Source of the DNA: Leptospira tipperaryensis
GTDB lineage: Bacteria; Spirochaetota; Leptospiria; Leptospirales; Leptospiraceae
NCBI RefSeq assembly: GCF_001729245.1
Contig: NZ_CP015217.1
Location: 124,001-188,000 of the forward strand
Length of the DNA: 64,000 nt
Reading direction: 5' to 3'
Shown here in pieces: positions 1 to 15,234 of this stretch. Position numbers and translations under genes: made by a program. Position 1 is the first letter of the stretch; every line of letters begins with the position of its first letter. The notes beneath the pieces are model-generated. The model was not told the origin of the DNA. It was given only the letters and a program-made list of their open reading frames with translations, and ran no database searches.

Positions 1-493
1 GATCGCTATCATGCAAGAATTAAAAGGTCTTCCCCGTTTTAGAAATACGATTACATTTACGGCGTACGTTGAAGGTTGGGCCTTGTATGCGGAACGTCTT
101 GCAAAGGACTATCATTTCTTTCAAGATCCTTATTCCGATCTCGGAAGATTGCAAGCTGAACTGTTTCGGGCTGTTCGTTTGGTAGTGGATACCGGATTAC
201 ACTACAAACGTTGGACTCGAGAAGAAGCGATTTCTTATATGATGGAAAATACGGGAATGGCGCCGAAGGACGTAACCGCAGAGATCGAAAGATATATCGT
301 TTATCCAGGCCAGGCGTGTTCTTATAAACTTGGAATGTTGAAAATTTTAGAACTCAGGGAAAAGGTTAGAGAAAACAAAAAAGAAAAGTTCGATATCCGT
401 GAATTTCATTCAGTCGTTTTGGACAGCGGTTCTTTACCTCTTACGATCCTTGAGAATTTAGTAAAAGAGAAATTGTTAAGCGAAAAAAAATAA
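1..493 (+). CDS. DUF885 family protein, C-terminal part
   Basis: The reading frame is open from the left edge, so only the last 160 or so residues are present. They contain the conserved DUF885 segment with a GWALYAE motif, followed by a segment describing a helical fold ([19 protein letters not shown]) and the [10 protein letters not shown] stretch near the end. DUF885 proteins are mostly uncharacterised, and their full-length members carry a zinc-peptidase-like HExxH-type motif that would lie upstream of this window. The gene is convergent with thiD, with only seven bases between the two stop codons. Family call is secure; substrate and location are unknown. Confidence 0.85.
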   Translation, partial: IAIMQELKGLPRFRNTITFTAYVEGWALYAERLAKDYHFFQDPYSDLGRLQAELFRAVRLVVDTGLHYKRWTREEAISYMMENTGMAPKDVTAEIERYIVYPGQACSYKLGMLKILELREKVRENKKEKFDIREFHSVVLDSGSLPLTILENLVKEKLLSEKK

Positions 494-500
494 ACCGAAG

Positions 501-1310
501 TCACTTTGAAATCGTTGGCGTGTGATTCAGTGTTTTATCTTTTCCGGCGATATAAGCCTGTTCTATCGCGGCATGAAGGTATTCCTTTGCCTTACGGATC
601 GATTCTATTAAGGAATTCCCCAATGCCAAGTAAGAAGTGATCGCTGAAGAATACGTGCATCCCGTTCCATGCGGATAAAATCCGCTCACGAACGGTTTTT
701 CAAAGGAATAAATTTTATTTCCGTCATAGAGAATATCCAGAGCGATTGTTTCGTTTTGAAGATGTCCTCCCTTTAAAAGAACGGGAACTCTAAATTTTTC
801 AAAAATTTCTTTTGCAAGGTCAGGCATTTCTGAGCTACTTTTGATTTTTCTTCCCGAAAGAATTTCTGCTTCGTCTAGATTCGGAGTAATGAGTTCGGCG
901 ATCGGAATCAAGCGATTCAATAGAGCGTCGATTGCAGAGTCTTGTAAAAGTTTTGCTCCGCTCGTTGCAACCATCACCGGATCGATCACCAAGAAAAACG
1001 GATCCTTTTTTTTACGGTCCGATAAAAGAGAATGGGTTCGTTCGATGATTGCGGTCGAAAACAACATTCCTGTTTTGATTGCCTTAACTGGAAAATAGTC
1101 CATCACGGCACAAATTTGTTTTTCTAGAAAGTCGGAATCTACTTCCAAAATTCCTGTGACGCCCGATGGATTTTGCGCGGTTAAACAAGTGATTGCTGAA
1201 GTTCCAAAAGTGCCTATGGCCGTAAACGTTTTCAGATCGGCTTGAATTCCGGCTCCACCTCCGGAATCGGATCCGGCGATCGTAAGAGTAACAGGTTTGA
1301 TTTTGTTCAT
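501..1310 (-). CDS. thiD: Hydroxymethylpyrimidine/phosphomethylpyrimidine kinase
   Basis: This cytoplasmic ribokinase-family enzyme phosphorylates HMP and then HMP-phosphate to HMP-pyrophosphate for thiamine synthesis. The 269-residue length is normal for ThiD. The N-terminal motif [16 protein letters not shown] (about residues 10-25) is diagnostic, and the [10 protein letters not shown] motif near residue 214 is the anion-hole and catalytic region of the family. The start ATG is at 1310. No other thiamine genes are visible nearby and no TPP riboswitch could be recognised in the 48 bases between this gene and its upstream neighbour. Confidence 0.95.
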   Translation of the reverse strand: MNKIKPVTLTIAGSDSGGGAGIQADLKTFTAIGTFGTSAITCLTAQNPSGVTGILEVDSDFLEKQICAVMDYFPVKAIKTGMLFSTAIIERTHSLLSDRKKKDPFFLVIDPVMVATSGAKLLQDSAIDALLNRLIPIAELITPNLDEAEILSGRKIKSSSEMPDLAKEIFEKFRVPVLLKGGHLQNETIALDILYDGNKIYSFEKPFVSGFYPHGTGCTYSSAITSYLALGNSLIESIRKAKEYLHAAIEQAYIAGKDKTLNHTPTISK

Positions 1311-1358
1311 AGATAAGTTTCTTAGATAATTTTGGACAAGTTCGAAAATAAAAAAACT

Positions 1359-1733
1359 CTATTTTCTTTTTTTACGCGGAGTCGAGTTTTGAATTAAGCT
1401 CGGCCATCCGTATATATTCAGATCAACGGTTTCACTCGCGTTGAATTTTACGCCTTCGTCTTCTAATATTTTTTTTTGAAGAATCGAACGTCCCGTATCT
1501 CCCCGAAAAGAAATTTTTCCCTGGCTATTGATCACTCTTTGCCAAGGAATTTTTTGTTCCTGACTTTTGGAAAGCGCGTTGAGGGCATAACCGACTGCAC
1601 GAGCGGCCCTAGGTTTTCCTAAAAGGGCCGCGATCCTTCCATAAGAAGTGACTTTTCCTTTCGGAACTTTTTTCACCAAGGTGTAGACTTCTTTAAAAAA
1701 TGAAATCTCTTGAATGTCTTTTTCTTTTTTCAC
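1359..1733 (-). CDS. Alkyltransferase-like protein (ATL), MGMT family without the acceptor cysteine
   Basis: The 124-residue protein has the DNA-binding domain of O6-alkylguanine-DNA alkyltransferases, including the helix-turn-helix stretch YGRIAALLGKPRAARAVGYAL at residues 31-51. Where active enzymes have PCHRV it has PWQRV, so Trp64 replaces the alkyl-accepting cysteine. That is the hallmark of ATL proteins, which bind O6-alkylguanine, flip it out and recruit nucleotide excision repair instead of reversing the damage. The protein is therefore predicted to be non-enzymatic. It lies between thiD and a histidine kinase on the same strand, 47 bases after the kinase stop codon. A basic tail, TPRKKRK, ends the protein. 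Confidence 0.9.
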   Translation of the reverse strand: MKKEKDIQEISFFKEVYTLVKKVPKGKVTSYGRIAALLGKPRAARAVGYALNALSKSQEQKIPWQRVINSQGKISFRGDTGRSILQKKILEDEGVKFNASETVDLNIYGWPSLIQNSTPRKKRK

Positions 1734-1780
1734 GTTATGCGTTGTTTGAGTTTTGCTTTTGAAAGGAGTTCTATAAAAAT

Positions 1781-3583
1781 CTAAGTTGCGACAAGTTCCG
1801 GGTTTACCGGTAGTTCTACTCGAAAGGTTGTTTTTCCGGGAACCGAGGTTAAGGTGATTTTGCCTTTGTGTTTTTCTACGATTCCTTTTACGATTCCCAA
1901 TCCGAGCCCGGTTCCTTCACCCTGATCCTTTGTAGTAAAGAAAGGATCCCAAATTCGATCTTGAATTTTAGAAGGAATTCCTGGGCCATTGTCTTCGATT
2001 TGAACGATTACGAAATCGCCGGATTGAAATACGGAAATTTCGATTCTTCCGTTACCCTTGAGCGCCTGAACTGCATTTTGAATAAGATTGGTCCAAACCT
2101 GATTTAATTCATCCGGATTGCACACAACCATAGGAATATCCGAAAAATTTCGAACTACCTCGATTCCGTATTTAACCTGATTATGAAGAATCACTAATGT
2201 CGTATCCAGACCCTCGATGATGTTCGCGGGCGATAAAGTTTTAGATTGATCCAAGTGAGAATACGACTTCAGAGCTTTTACGATCCTGACCACGTTCCGA
2301 ATCGCGTAACGAATATTTTTGATATTGCGATTGATATGGGTCGCATTTTTGAGCATCAAATAGCCGCGATCGTCGTCGTCCATGATCACTCTGTAGATAT
2401 ATTTTCTTTCCTCTCCGATTTGATTCTCAATGATAAAATTGGAAAGTTCCGCCGAGATTGCATCGCTAAAATTCATTTGTTTCATTTCTTCACGAAGCTG
2501 ATTTTTTAAACGAAACTTTTCTCTCGAATCCAAATCGGAACTTTTTTTATTTCTTAAAAGATGAAGAAGCGCCAGTTCAAAATTCCTTCTTAGGGTTTTG
2601 TTTTCTGCGAGCAGAACAATGTCGAAAATATTTCGCACAAGATAATTCATGTTTTGATCCAGATTGTCTGCTGCTCCGTTGATTACTCCCGCGGGGGTGT
2701 TGATCTCATGTGCAATTCCCGCAACCATGATACCGAGTGAAGCCATTTTTTCTGACATGATCAATTGAGATTGTGCATTCTCAAGTTCTCGAGTTCGAAT
2801 TCGAACCTTTTCTTCGAGTGTTTCCGTCAACTCGATTAGGCGCTCGTAAAAAATCGCATTCGACAAGGACATAACGGAGACCGCGCGGATATCGTTTAGT
2901 TTTTCAATTTCTTGCGACGTGTATTTTTTTTGATTTTTTCTTTCTGCTAAAACGATCATTCCCAATAAACTTTTATTCAAGATCAGCGGGACCACGAGTT
3001 CGGCTTCGGTTGTTGTGAAGAAAATTTCTGCGGAGTTTCGAATTTTACTCAAATAAGGATCGGTTTCGAATTCTTTAAAATTATAAATCTTATCGTTTTC
3101 GGTAACCCAGAGTAGAAAGGGATCAAAGATAAAAAATTGTATTTCACCTGAGTCCGGAAACGGAGCAAATTTCCCCATTTCCTCTTTCCATAAGAAGATC
3201 GTAACTTTTTTTGTCGGAATAACGGTCTGAATGAACTTTAGAATTTTTTCACATACCAGTTCGGTAAGATTGGTGGCTATCAGATCGTTCTTAAATTGAT
3301 CTAAGACGGAAAGATACTTTACGATCTCCACGTTGGAGGATTGGAGAAAAGGAAAAATTCTTCCTAAGAATTTTCCGGAAATTCTTCTTAAAATTCGAAT
3401 GGAAAGAATGTAGATTAAAAATCCAAGAAGCGCTCCGGGAATGAGAGTTAAGAATATTCTAAGAATTTCGAAAGAAAAGAAATGGAATGACTGCAAAATT
3501 AGGACAGAGATAAGCTGAAAACCAGCTATCAAGAGAATCAAATAGATAATCGGCCCTAAGGCGTTGAGTCGGCGGGTAGGCAT
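1781..3583 (-). CDS. Membrane sensor histidine kinase with GAF-like domain
   Basis: Two hydrophobic segments (about residues 10-32 and 40-62) give a membrane anchor, followed by a GAF-like sensory region (about 95-245) and a coiled coil. The dimerisation box contains [11 protein letters not shown] with the phospho-acceptor histidine near residue 290. The catalytic domain has an N box ([15 protein letters not shown]), G1 (EDNGPGIP), F box (DPFFTTK) and G2 (GTGLGLGIV), so it should be active. An insertion of roughly 110 residues separates the H box from the catalytic domain, longer than usual. No response regulator is adjacent, so its partner is encoded elsewhere. The gene is divergent from rsgA with 18 bases between start codons. 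Confidence 0.9.
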   Translation of the reverse strand: MPTRRLNALGPIIYLILLIAGFQLISVLILQSFHFFSFEILRIFLTLIPGALLGFLIYILSIRILRRISGKFLGRIFPFLQSSNVEIVKYLSVLDQFKNDLIATNLTELVCEKILKFIQTVIPTKKVTIFLWKEEMGKFAPFPDSGEIQFFIFDPFLLWVTENDKIYNFKEFETDPYLSKIRNSAEIFFTTTEAELVVPLILNKSLLGMIVLAERKNQKKYTSQEIEKLNDIRAVSVMSLSNAIFYERLIELTETLEEKVRIRTRELENAQSQLIMSEKMASLGIMVAGIAHEINTPAGVINGAADNLDQNMNYLVRNIFDIVLLAENKTLRRNFELALLHLLRNKKSSDLDSREKFRLKNQLREEMKQMNFSDAISAELSNFIIENQIGEERKYIYRVIMDDDDRGYLMLKNATHINRNIKNIRYAIRNVVRIVKALKSYSHLDQSKTLSPANIIEGLDTTLVILHNQVKYGIEVVRNFSDIPMVVCNPDELNQVWTNLIQNAVQALKGNGRIEISVFQSGDFVIVQIEDNGPGIPSKIQDRIWDPFFTTKDQGEGTGLGLGIVKGIVEKHKGKITLTSVPGKTTFRVELPVNPELVAT

Positions 3584-3601
3584 AGAAAACGCGTAAGAAT
3601 C

Positions 3602-5865
<2,264 letters not shown>

Positions 5866-5898
5866 TTTAGAAGCCGATTTGTTCTCAATTTTCATGGA

Positions 5899-5927
5899 AA
5901 TTAGTTATATCTGTGGTATAACTAATT
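5899..5927. promoter_or_regulatory. 11-bp perfect inverted repeat upstream of FecR lipoprotein
   Basis: Arms AATTAGTTATA (5899-5909) and TATAACTAATT (5917-5927) are perfect complements separated by seven bases. The repeat lies 34 bases after the preceding stop codon and 70 bases before the next start. There is no T run directly after it, so an operator is as likely as a terminator. A TTGCAA hexamer at 5936-5941 could be a -35 box. Confidence 0.5.
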
Positions 5928-5997
5928 CTAAATTCTTGCAATTTTTTCCTTGTAAGTCTGTTAGTAAAGATGCATCCTTTTAATGTTCGGGGGTAAT

Positions 5998-6927
5998 ATG
6001 AAACGTTCTCTATTAATAACGATTAGCTACGGTCTTTTGGCGTTGCTGATGGCGTGTAGCACAAATAAATCTTCCGGTAGTGATCAGGTAAAAACTGAAT
6101 CCGAAGCCGCAGTCGCAAGAATCGTATGGGTTCTTGGAGATGTAAAAATTCTTTCCGATGCCGGAGAGAAAAAAGCGGAGTTAGGCGTAGCCCTTGCCGC
6201 GACTGATCGTGTTGTTACGGGATCAAACGGCGGCGCTGAAATCATGGTAGCAGAAAGCGGCATTATCAAAATGTCTAAGAATTCTGATATTGAAATTTCT
6301 AATCTTATGAATCCGAACGGATCCGATACCAATGTTCAAGTGAACTATGGAAAAATCGTAACGATGGTAAAAAAAGGTCAGAAGAATACCGAATTTACGG
6401 TTTCAACTCCGACCGCTCTTGCCGGCGTGCGCGGGACTTCTTTCTTAACTTCAGTAGAAAGTCCTGAAGGATCCAAAGTCAATTGTGCAAAAGAAAGTTG
6501 CACGGTTCGTTTTGCGGTTATCGAAGGAAGTATTGCGGTTTCTAAAAAAGGAGAATCTTCGGAAGTCATCCTTAGCAAAAATCGCGAACTTAGAATCGAA
6601 AAAAATCAAAAACTCACTGATAAGCTGATTCGTTCTTTGCAAAAAGATTCTTTAACTGAAATGAAAGAACTGATCGTTCTTCATAAGAATGAAACTTTTG
6701 AATACGGAAAACTCGTAGAAGAATTGAAATCTTCCAGCGAAGAACTTAAAATCCTGAGCCAATCCGGTTCTGTGGAAGAAGTGAAAGCCGAGTTTCAAAA
6801 ACGAGAGGCTACTCGTAACAATGCAGATGAAGTGACCAAAACCGCAAAAGCCGTGAACGAGACCAAATACGTTCAACAAGATGTACAAAAGGAAAAGTTG
6901 AAGTTAAATCCAAAAGAAACCTTTTAG
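5998..6927 (+). CDS. FecR-domain lipoprotein
   Basis: The start at 5998 is preferred over an ATG at 5983 because a GGGGG tract sits seven bases upstream and the signal peptide begins there. The signal sequence ends with the lipobox LLMAC, so the protein should be lipid-anchored. Residues of about 40-195 form a FecR-type domain ([14 protein letters not shown], then [12 protein letters not shown] and [13 protein letters not shown]), and the last 100 residues are helical and charged. The domain occurs in iron-signalling anti-sigma proteins but also in stand-alone envelope proteins such as this one. It may correspond to the inner-membrane lipoprotein called LipL31 in pathogenic Leptospira, which I cannot confirm. 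A strong terminator follows. Confidence 0.85.
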   Translation: MKRSLLITISYGLLALLMACSTNKSSGSDQVKTESEAAVARIVWVLGDVKILSDAGEKKAELGVALAATDRVVTGSNGGAEIMVAESGIIKMSKNSDIEISNLMNPNGSDTNVQVNYGKIVTMVKKGQKNTEFTVSTPTALAGVRGTSFLTSVESPEGSKVNCAKESCTVRFAVIEGSIAVSKKGESSEVILSKNRELRIEKNQKLTDKLIRSLQKDSLTEMKELIVLHKNETFEYGKLVEELKSSSEELKILSQSGSVEEVKAEFQKREATRNNADEVTKTAKAVNETKYVQQDVQKEKLKLNPKETF

Positions 6928-6958
6928 GTTTTCAACTTACCCTGAATTAGGTGCAAAG

Positions 6959-6983
6959 CCGGGGAAAATTCCCCGGTTTTTTT
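6959..6983 (+). terminator. Rho-independent terminator after the FecR lipoprotein gene
   Basis: Perfect 8-bp stem CCGGGGAA/TTCCCCGG (6959-6966 and 6969-6976) with a 2-base loop, followed by seven T residues. A tight GC stem plus T run makes this a convincing intrinsic terminator. Confidence 0.92.
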
Positions 6984-7081
6984 ATTTTTAATCCGTTCTC
7001 CGAAAATTACGGATGATCCCTTCCATGAAAGTTTTTATACTGGATTTCTCATTCAACTTGGTGGAAAATAATTTAATTATT

Positions 7082-8701
7082 ATGAAATTTATTTTTAAAC
7101 CTTTCAGAGTCCTCGTACTCTCTTATTCTTTTTTACTGATTCTTATCGATTGTTCCTCGGTTCAAAAAATTGAAAATTTTAATTCGGTTTTGCAAGAGCC
7201 GACTTACAAAGCTCTTAAAGAGGAAGAGATCATTCTTGGAAACAGTTCCGAAAGTGATTATAAAATTCGGAAAGCGGGAAATTCCACTCCGCTCTTTGCG
7301 TTTGCTCCTATCAATGTTCCAAAAGATATGGATCCAAAATTATCGGCTTTTTTATCCGATGAAGTTCGATTGATCTGGGCCAAAGTAAAAGGAAAACAAG
7401 TCCGTATCTCCGAAGGCATTTGGAAAAACCCCGCTCCATTGGCCGAGGAATTTAAAAAACAAAAGATAGACGCCGTCGTTCGAACCGATATCCGCGAGTC
7501 CGGAGGAAAGTGGATCGTAAGTCAGAAAATCATTGATCCGGTAAAAGAAATCACGTACGGAAATGTTAGCGGTTCTTTTCAGCCGCCTCTGGCGTTAACC
7601 GACACACCGACTAATCAAGTATTCTACTTAAAACACGGATCGGGAGTTCTTGCTTTGGATCCGAAGTCTTCTCTTGTTCCGATCTGGGAAAAATCCCTGA
7701 GTTCGGGCGAGATTGATTCTATCTTAAAAAAATCAATTCAAGGTTATTTATCTTTTAGCGCCTCGTCCGCAGATACGGAAGTGTTATTCCAAGGAGAAAA
7801 GATCGGAGTTGCTTCGTTTCGAAATTTTCCTATTCCGGAAGGATTGCAACAGATTCAAATCACTCGACCTGGTCAAAAAGATATTAACAAGTCGATTCAA
7901 ATCCGTTCGGGACAAACCGTTAGCATTTATCAAGAATGGAAAGAAGATCGAACCTTGGGCGGTCTTCGCATCTTGAGTTTTCCGGATGCTCTGCAGGTTG
8001 CACTCGACGGCTTCCGTACGGGAGAAACACCTTTTTATCGAAGCAATTTGAGTCCTGGAGCTCTTCAATTAGAATTGGTGCGAGATACGGAAAGCGGACC
8101 ACTTGTCTATTACGAAGGTCAATTGATCGTAGATGCGGATAAGATAACCGAAATTGCACTTCCTTATAAAACCGGAAATTTAGTTTCCGAGCCTGAATTT
8201 TGGAAATTATCGGGCGAAAAAGGATTTCAAGCCATTTCGGGAAATACATTAGATTTTCAGAATGTTTCAAGTCTGCCTTCCGGTTGGTTCGGAGTTTTTT
8301 CGGCGCCATTCGTTCCGGAAAGTCTTGAAATTCGCGGAATCATTCCGGTCTCTGCAGAAGCGGATTCAGGGATCGCGGCGATATCTTTTCATACCGCGAA
8401 AAAGACCATTAGCTTAGAATATGAAAAGGAAAGACTCAGTCTTTATTCTTTTCCTTCCACCGGCGCGAATATTGGAACATACAAATTCATTAAGGAAGAG
8501 AAAGAAGAGGGCCGCCCGTTTCGAATCGTAACCGATACGAAAGAAGGGAAAATCCGTCTTTATCTAGGTTATTCCAAAATTTTGGAAGATACGATAGAAT
8601 CTTCCGGAGTCTGGAGAATTTCGATTCTCACACGAGGCGAAAAATTTTCGAAACGTTCTCCGTTAAAAAATCTTCAGATAGAATACAAAGGATATAAATG
8701 A
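7082..8701 (+). CDS. PEGA-domain lipoprotein
   Basis: The start at 7082 is chosen because it places a signal peptide ([17 protein letters not shown]...) at the N-terminus; in-frame ATG codons at 7013 and 7025 would add residues without a signal. The lipobox LIDC is poor, with Asp before the cysteine. Residues of about 230-275 and 300-355 look like PEGA-type repeats ([17 protein letters not shown] and [19 protein letters not shown]), a fold seen in surface-layer and envelope proteins. The remainder looks beta-rich (LYLGYSKIL near the end). The stop codon overlaps the start of the TPR gene, so the two are probably one transcript. Function is unknown. Confidence 0.75.
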   Translation: MKFIFKPFRVLVLSYSFLLILIDCSSVQKIENFNSVLQEPTYKALKEEEIILGNSSESDYKIRKAGNSTPLFAFAPINVPKDMDPKLSAFLSDEVRLIWAKVKGKQVRISEGIWKNPAPLAEEFKKQKIDAVVRTDIRESGGKWIVSQKIIDPVKEITYGNVSGSFQPPLALTDTPTNQVFYLKHGSGVLALDPKSSLVPIWEKSLSSGEIDSILKKSIQGYLSFSASSADTEVLFQGEKIGVASFRNFPIPEGLQQIQITRPGQKDINKSIQIRSGQTVSIYQEWKEDRTLGGLRILSFPDALQVALDGFRTGETPFYRSNLSPGALQLELVRDTESGPLVYYEGQLIVDADKITEIALPYKTGNLVSEPEFWKLSGEKGFQAISGNTLDFQNVSSLPSGWFGVFSAPFVPESLEIRGIIPVSAEADSGIAAISFHTAKKTISLEYEKERLSLYSFPSTGANIGTYKFIKEEKEEGRPFRIVTDTKEGKIRLYLGYSKILEDTIESSGVWRISILTRGEKFSKRSPLKNLQIEYKGYK

Positions 8702-11700
8702 AAGGTTTTAATTTCATGAAAAGTAATCTTATATCGATCCTCCTTCTCATATTGATTGGCGGACAATTTTTTATAAATTGTTCCAGTAAAGATTTTAGAA
8801 AATCACAAACACAAGACGGCGTTTTGGAAAAGGACGCTGCGACTCGTGAGAAGTTGAAAAAAGTTTCTAAAATTCTAAACGATGGAAATTCGTTTTTCCA
8901 AAAAGGAAATTTTGAAAAGTCTTTAGAGAAAGCCAATCTTGCGATCAACACGTATCCGACCGCACCCGGTTATTATTTGGCGGGAATTTCAGAATATAAA
9001 ATCGGCAAAAATCAAGAAGCCCTTCTTTCTCTTAAAAAAGGAACGGAAGTGGATCCTGAAAACGAGCAAATTCTACTTACGTTAGGTATCATTTATACCG
9101 CGGAAGGAAAAAATGAAAACGCGATCGAAGTTTATGGAAAATTAGAATCCCTTCCGGTAAAAGATAAATACAATTACTCTTTTAAAAAGGCAGTTCTTCT
9201 AAAAAATCAAAACAAATTCGAAGAAGCCTATTCAACGCTGAAGAAAATTCCCGTGAAAGAATTTGCGTTTCCCGCTCAGTTGAATATGCAGCTCGGCGAC
9301 GCGGCCGTTCAGCTAAAAAAATACGAAGAGGCGGAAGCTTACTTTGAAGAAGCAAGAAAAAATGATCCGGAATTACTCTCCGCAAAAAAATCGGCTTCCG
9401 TAACTCGTGTTGCCTCCGCTTTAGAAAGTGGAAATCAAGCGATGCGCCGAAAAAACTATAAGGAAGCCGCTGGCCATTTTCAAACCGCGGTTCAGAATGA
9501 TCCAAAGAATCCGACTCCTTATATCTTTCTTGGAAATTCAAAAATTTTAGTCGGTGAATACGAAGCGGCTCTTAAAGCATTTGAAACTTCTCTTTCTCTA
9601 AGGCCGGATTATCCGGAAGCAATTTCCGGAATCGCAGCCGTTCATTATAAAACCGGAAACTTTCGTAAATCGGTTACCGTTTTAGAAAAAGCAACCGCAC
9701 TCTTCCCCAACAATGCGATCTTCCAAAACCAGATGGGTTTGAATATGAAAGGTTTGGGAGAACCTGCTAAGGCGCTCGTATATTTTACAAGAGCGCAAGA
9801 ACTCGATCCGACTTTTGCCGAGCCCGTGACAAATTTGGTTTTCTTATTGATTGCCGAAAATCGATATAAGGCCGCGAGAAAAGAAGCGGATTCTTTAAAA
9901 TCGGAAGCCGAAAAAAAACAGATCATCGCATTTATCGACGTTTCAGAACAAATTTATGAAGGCGATAGACATCTCAGAAAAGGCGACACAAAAGGAGCGA
10001 AGGTTTTTTATGAAAAAGCCAAGAAAGCTTCTTCCGAAGAACCTTCCGTTTACAACGCCTTTGGCAGATTGTATTTTATCTCGGGAGATCCAAAGATCTC
10101 CGAAGAAAATTTTAAAAAAGCCCTCGCCATAGATAAACAAAACATTCCCGCTCTTCAAGGTCTGATCAGGCTTTATTCTTCTCAAAAGAATCAAACTCTT
10201 ATAAACCAATATACGAAGGAGCTGGAGAATCTTACGGGCAACGATCCTTCCGCAGCGATAGTATTAGGAAGAACCTACGAAGATAAAAAAGAATACGATA
10301 AAGCGGAGTCGGTTTATAAAAATCTTCAGAAAAAATTTCCGAACAACGAAGCCGTGAACTTTCGTCTGGCGATGTTGTATTATAAAATCGCTCTGGAAGA
10401 AAACGAAAAAAGCAACCATGATTCTGCGCTGAATTGGATCGGAAAAGCCGAGAAACTCTCCAAAGACATTCCGGAAATTGCTGAAACTCGCAAAACAATT
10501 CAAGAGAATCAAAAGTTTGCCACCGTAATTCCGACCATTCAAAAGGCCAACAAACTCTTCGATACCGCACATTACGAAAAGGCGATTCCACTTTATCAGG
10601 AAGCTTTTCAGAAAACAGGAAAGCTTACTCTTTATGTTAAGATTGCTGAATGTTATCTTGCTCTTGGAAATGAAGAAAAAGGAATTTCCATGTTGGAAAA
10701 TCCTCCTCAGGGAACCAGAAACCTTCAGAGCCGGGAAGCGATCTATGCATTCTTATTGAGAAAGGGCGAGGTCGATAAGGCTGAAGAAGGATTTAAAGAA
10801 ATTCTCGCGAAAAAACCGGATTCTTATTATAGCCACTATCAGATGGGAATCATTCACCTTCAGAAGAAAAAATACGAGGCTTCGATTGATTCTTTTGATC
10901 GATCGATTTTACTCAATACGGATTTTGTAGCGGCTAGAATCGGAAAAGGAATTTCAACCTATCATTCCGGAAATAAAAAACTCGCGAAGGAAGAGTTTGA
11001 AGCGGCGATGCAACAGGATTCCGATAACGAGCTCGCTCCTTACAATATCGGGATTATTCTTTTTAACGATAATCTTTATAACGAAGCGGTGACGATCTTT
11101 AAGGATATCATTCAAAAGAATCCAGACTTTCCGGACGCTCACTATGAACTCTCTTATATCTACTATAAACGCGGTGATTTTGATCTGGCCGAAAAGGAAA
11201 TTCGCAGGGCCTTGGAATTGGAAAGAAGCGCTAGAAATATTTTTGCTTTGATCCGGATTCTCTCCGAGCAAAAAACGAAAGCCGCAATTCCGGCGATAAA
11301 AAAAGAAATTTTGGATTTAGGCCGTGAAATTGCCGAAAAATTCCCGACTTCACCTTACGCAAGTCAGGCGGAAAGATTGGTCATCGCAGACGACGATAAT
11401 CCTGTGATCTTACAATCCTATCAGAGCCGAGGAAAGATGGTCGGAGTTCCGATTCTTATCAACAACTCCGTGATTCTGAATTACGGAACGAGTGTCGAAT
11501 CTCTGGATAAGGATCGGGGAATTCGTAACTGGAGAATTCAAACATCGACTCCTTTGAAGTTTATCTTCGCCGATAAACGATTGGTCGGAATTTCCGAAAA
11601 GAAAATAGAAGTTTTAGATCTCAAAACGGGAATCACATTAAGAGAAGCTAAACTTCCTTCCGGAGAAGCGAGAAAGGCCGCTATTTCCGGTGAAAATATT

Positions 11701-12291
11701 TTGGTCGAAATCGTTTCCGGAAAAAATTCTAAGATTTATAGCTACTCGGATCAACTGGAGCAAACCGGTTCCGTTGCCTTTGAAGGTTCTTTTTGGTCGG
11801 GAATCAAATCGGGAACGTTATTTATCGTTGGCAATAAAAATGGAATCGAAGCGCAGGTTTATGATTCTTCATTAAAAGATTTGAATGCGAAGAAGATTCA
11901 ACAAAAAGGAACCGGGGATCTCAGATATCTCGGAGCTTATGAAACCGGTATTTTCTTTCTCTCGGGAAAGAAGATCGTTTCGATCGACGACAATAAGGCC
12001 GCTTCCATCGATCTTCCCGCGGATTCCTCTTCCCTCTTTGTGGTTCGCTCGCCGTATCTCTGGTTTCATTCGGGAAAAACGATTTATAGAATCGAGTCGG
12101 GTTCTTTGAAGTCCGTTTCGTTTAACGTAGAAGCTTCCGATATCGAGGGAATTCTTCCCGGCAAAAAGGACGACAGTATCGTTCTTTTTAAATCGGGAAA
12201 GGCGATTCGTTACGGTTTGGATGGAAAGCCGCTTTGGACTTATCCTCTAAAAGACGAAGAAGGAAAAATTTATTCCTTAGTCTATCGCTGA
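8698..12291 (+). CDS. TPR-repeat lipoprotein with C-terminal beta-propeller-like domain
   Basis: The 1197-residue protein starts with a signal peptide and a lipobox-like FINC. An AAAGGA sequence upstream of 8698 supports this start, although ATG at 8716 is also possible. Residues of about 45-870 are a long array of tetratricopeptide repeats (for example [20 protein letters not shown] and [19 protein letters not shown]). The last 280 residues form repeated beta-strand units ([33 protein letters not shown]) like a PQQ-type propeller. TPR arrays and propellers are protein-binding scaffolds, so an envelope assembly role is plausible by analogy. It overlaps the PEGA gene by four bases. Confidence 0.85.
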   Translation: MKGFNFMKSNLISILLLILIGGQFFINCSSKDFRKSQTQDGVLEKDAATREKLKKVSKILNDGNSFFQKGNFEKSLEKANLAINTYPTAPGYYLAGISEYKIGKNQEALLSLKKGTEVDPENEQILLTLGIIYTAEGKNENAIEVYGKLESLPVKDKYNYSFKKAVLLKNQNKFEEAYSTLKKIPVKEFAFPAQLNMQLGDAAVQLKKYEEAEAYFEEARKNDPELLSAKKSASVTRVASALESGNQAMRRKNYKEAAGHFQTAVQNDPKNPTPYIFLGNSKILVGEYEAALKAFETSLSLRPDYPEAISGIAAVHYKTGNFRKSVTVLEKATALFPNNAIFQNQMGLNMKGLGEPAKALVYFTRAQELDPTFAEPVTNLVFLLIAENRYKAARKEADSLKSEAEKKQIIAFIDVSEQIYEGDRHLRKGDTKGAKVFYEKAKKASSEEPSVYNAFGRLYFISGDPKISEENFKKALAIDKQNIPALQGLIRLYSSQKNQTLINQYTKELENLTGNDPSAAIVLGRTYEDKKEYDKAESVYKNLQKKFPNNEAVNFRLAMLYYKIALEENEKSNHDSALNWIGKAEKLSKDIPEIAETRKTIQENQKFATVIPTIQKANKLFDTAHYEKAIPLYQEAFQKTGKLTLYVKIAECYLALGNEEKGISMLENPPQGTRNLQSREAIYAFLLRKGEVDKAEEGFKEILAKKPDSYYSHYQMGIIHLQKKKYEASIDSFDRSILLNTDFVAARIGKGISTYHSGNKKLAKEEFEAAMQQDSDNELAPYNIGIILFNDNLYNEAVTIFKDIIQKNPDFPDAHYELSYIYYKRGDFDLAEKEIRRALELERSARNIFALIRILSEQKTKAAIPAIKKEILDLGREIAEKFPTSPYASQAERLVIADDDNPVILQSYQSRGKMVGVPILINNSVILNYGTSVESLDKDRGIRNWRIQTSTPLKFIFADKRLVGISEKKIEVLDLKTGITLREAKLPSGEARKAAISGENILVEIVSGKNSKIYSYSDQLEQTGSVAFEGSFWSGIKSGTLFIVGNKNGIEAQVYDSSLKDLNAKKIQQKGTGDLRYLGAYETGIFFLSGKKIVSIDDNKAASIDLPADSSSLFVVRSPYLWFHSGKTIYRIESGSLKSVSFNVEASDIEGILPGKKDDSIVLFKSGKAIRYGLDGKPLWTYPLKDEEGKIYSLVYR

Positions 12292-12306
12292 TAATCGAGA
12301 AAATTT

Positions 12307-12960
<654 letters not shown>

Positions 12961-13009
12961 GGGTTATCGTCAGAGAATTTTACACATTTCGTTTGTCTAA
13001 TCTAATACA

Positions 13010-13948
13010 GTGAAAGTAAAACTATACGGAGTAAGGGGTTCCCTTCCTACCCCATTGAGCGAATCCGAATACCGGGAAAAAATTCTCAAAATTCTGAAAG
13101 CGGCTCATACGGAGATCAAACTGAAGAACGGAAGTTTTTCGGAAGAGGAATTCTTAAATTCTTTAGATCCTTCACTTTCAAGAACGGTTGGTGGAAACAC
13201 AACTTGCGTATATATCCAAGCTCAATCCGGAGACCGTTACGTCATCGACTGCGGTTCCGGCATTCGTCAGTTGGGAAATGATCTTCTTTCCGAAGGTCTT
13301 AAACCGGGTGATAAGATTCATATTTTGATCACACATACTCACTGGGATCATATTCAGGGATGGCCGTTTTTTAAACCCGCTTACTTCCCCAATATAGAAA
13401 TTCACTTTTATTCTACCATACCAAATCTCGAAGAAAGGTTTGAAAGACAGCAAAACGAGGAAAATTTTCCTCTTCCGCTTTCGGGAATGATGTCCAAGAA
13501 GGTCTTTCATCTTTTAGAAAAAAATGAAGGTCGAGAAATCGGATCCGTAAAGATTACTCCGTTTCTTCTAAGGCATCCTGGGAATTGCACCGGTTTTCGT
13601 TTTGAGGAACAGGGAAAAAGTTTTCTGTTTTGCACCGATGTAGAAGTTCAGGAGCCGGATTTAGACGAATTCCAAGATTTGAGAAAGTCTTTTGGAAAGA
13701 CGGATATGTTGATCATCGACGCTCAATATAGTACGGAAGAAGCGGAGAAGAAGGTCGGCTGGGGACATACTTCGGGAAAAGTTGCCGTTCGTTGCGGAGA
13801 AATTTTAGAAGTTGATCGATTGGTCTTAACGCACCATGAACCGGATCACAAAGATGATGAAATTCTGAAAATCTTTCAAAAAGAATCCGGTGTTTCCGCA
13901 AAAATGAACGTTCTCTTGGGTCGTGAAAACGATTCTTTTTTTCTCTAA
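13010..13948 (+). CDS. Metallo-beta-lactamase-fold hydrolase
   Basis: A 312-residue hydrolase of the MBL superfamily starting at GTG. The N-terminus [15 protein letters not shown] and the metal motif HTHWDH (residues 109-114) are those of the RNase Z/PqqB-like branch that is common in bacteria. Further candidate metal ligands are His188 region ([10 protein letters not shown]), Asp209 region (LFCTDVE) and the C-terminal HHEPDH. It could be a phosphodiesterase or nuclease; the substrate cannot be predicted. It stands alone, with a divergent trmB upstream. Confidence 0.85.
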   Translation: MKVKLYGVRGSLPTPLSESEYREKILKILKAAHTEIKLKNGSFSEEEFLNSLDPSLSRTVGGNTTCVYIQAQSGDRYVIDCGSGIRQLGNDLLSEGLKPGDKIHILITHTHWDHIQGWPFFKPAYFPNIEIHFYSTIPNLEERFERQQNEENFPLPLSGMMSKKVFHLLEKNEGREIGSVKITPFLLRHPGNCTGFRFEEQGKSFLFCTDVEVQEPDLDEFQDLRKSFGKTDMLIIDAQYSTEEAEKKVGWGHTSGKVAVRCGEILEVDRLVLTHHEPDHKDDEILKIFQKESGVSAKMNVLLGRENDSFFL

Positions 13949-14077
13949 GCTTTTTTATTTTTTTTAATAACACTTTCGACGTAGAAACTTTTTGAAAAAG
14001 AGTTTTCCGATCTTATTCTTAGCGAATTCTAAAAATTTTCTTTTCATTCAGTCAAATTGAGTTATTCTGAATGCGCT

Positions 14078-14428
14078 ATGCAAACAGAGATGGGACAACA
14101 AACAAAAACTGCTAGCGATCCTCTATCCGATAAGCGTTTCTACAAACGCTTTCGTAAGAACAACCTAGTGAAGATGATTCTTGGTAAAAACGAGGTTCTT
14201 GGAAATTTAGAAGATATCAGTATGATCGGGGCTTCGATTAGCTCAAGAGAAGAAATACTTCTTGGTCAACGGATTCGATTTATGTCTCCTATACTTTCAG
14301 TTGAAATTGAAGCGGATATCATTCGCAGAGATTTGGTTCAGGAAACTTATAAATACGGTCTGGTATTTCACGATCTTTCCGATGCGGCCATAGTTGAAAT
14401 TTTAAATAAGATTGCTTCCGTTGATTGA
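14078..14428 (+). CDS. PilZ-domain protein
   Basis: The protein of about 116 residues contains a PilZ fold, the usual c-di-GMP-binding module. The signature pieces are an arginine cluster ([10 protein letters not shown]) and the ISMIGAS motif, which matches (D/N)xSxxG. An ATG at 14078 is preferred; a longer TTG start at 14057 is possible. A single PilZ domain with no other module suggests an adaptor that changes partner when c-di-GMP binds. No cyclase or phosphodiesterase of the GGDEF/EAL type is next to it. Confidence 0.85.
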   Translation: MQTEMGQQTKTASDPLSDKRFYKRFRKNNLVKMILGKNEVLGNLEDISMIGASISSREEILLGQRIRFMSPILSVEIEADIIRRDLVQETYKYGLVFHDLSDAAIVEILNKIASVD

Positions 14429-14548
14429 GAAGCCTTTTCGTTTTAGATTTCATAATCTTTTATCAAAGAATTGGATCGGTTTAAAATTTAGAAATATTTT
14501 ATGACAAGCCCTTAACTTGGGTTTGTTGCGGCCGACACTAGTAATAGA

Positions 14549-15226
<678 letters not shown>

Positions 15227-15234
15227 ACTCTTCT

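Noticed and set aside
841..1098. 85-codon plus-strand frame over thiD
   Set aside because: It is antisense to a clear thiD frame and has no motif.
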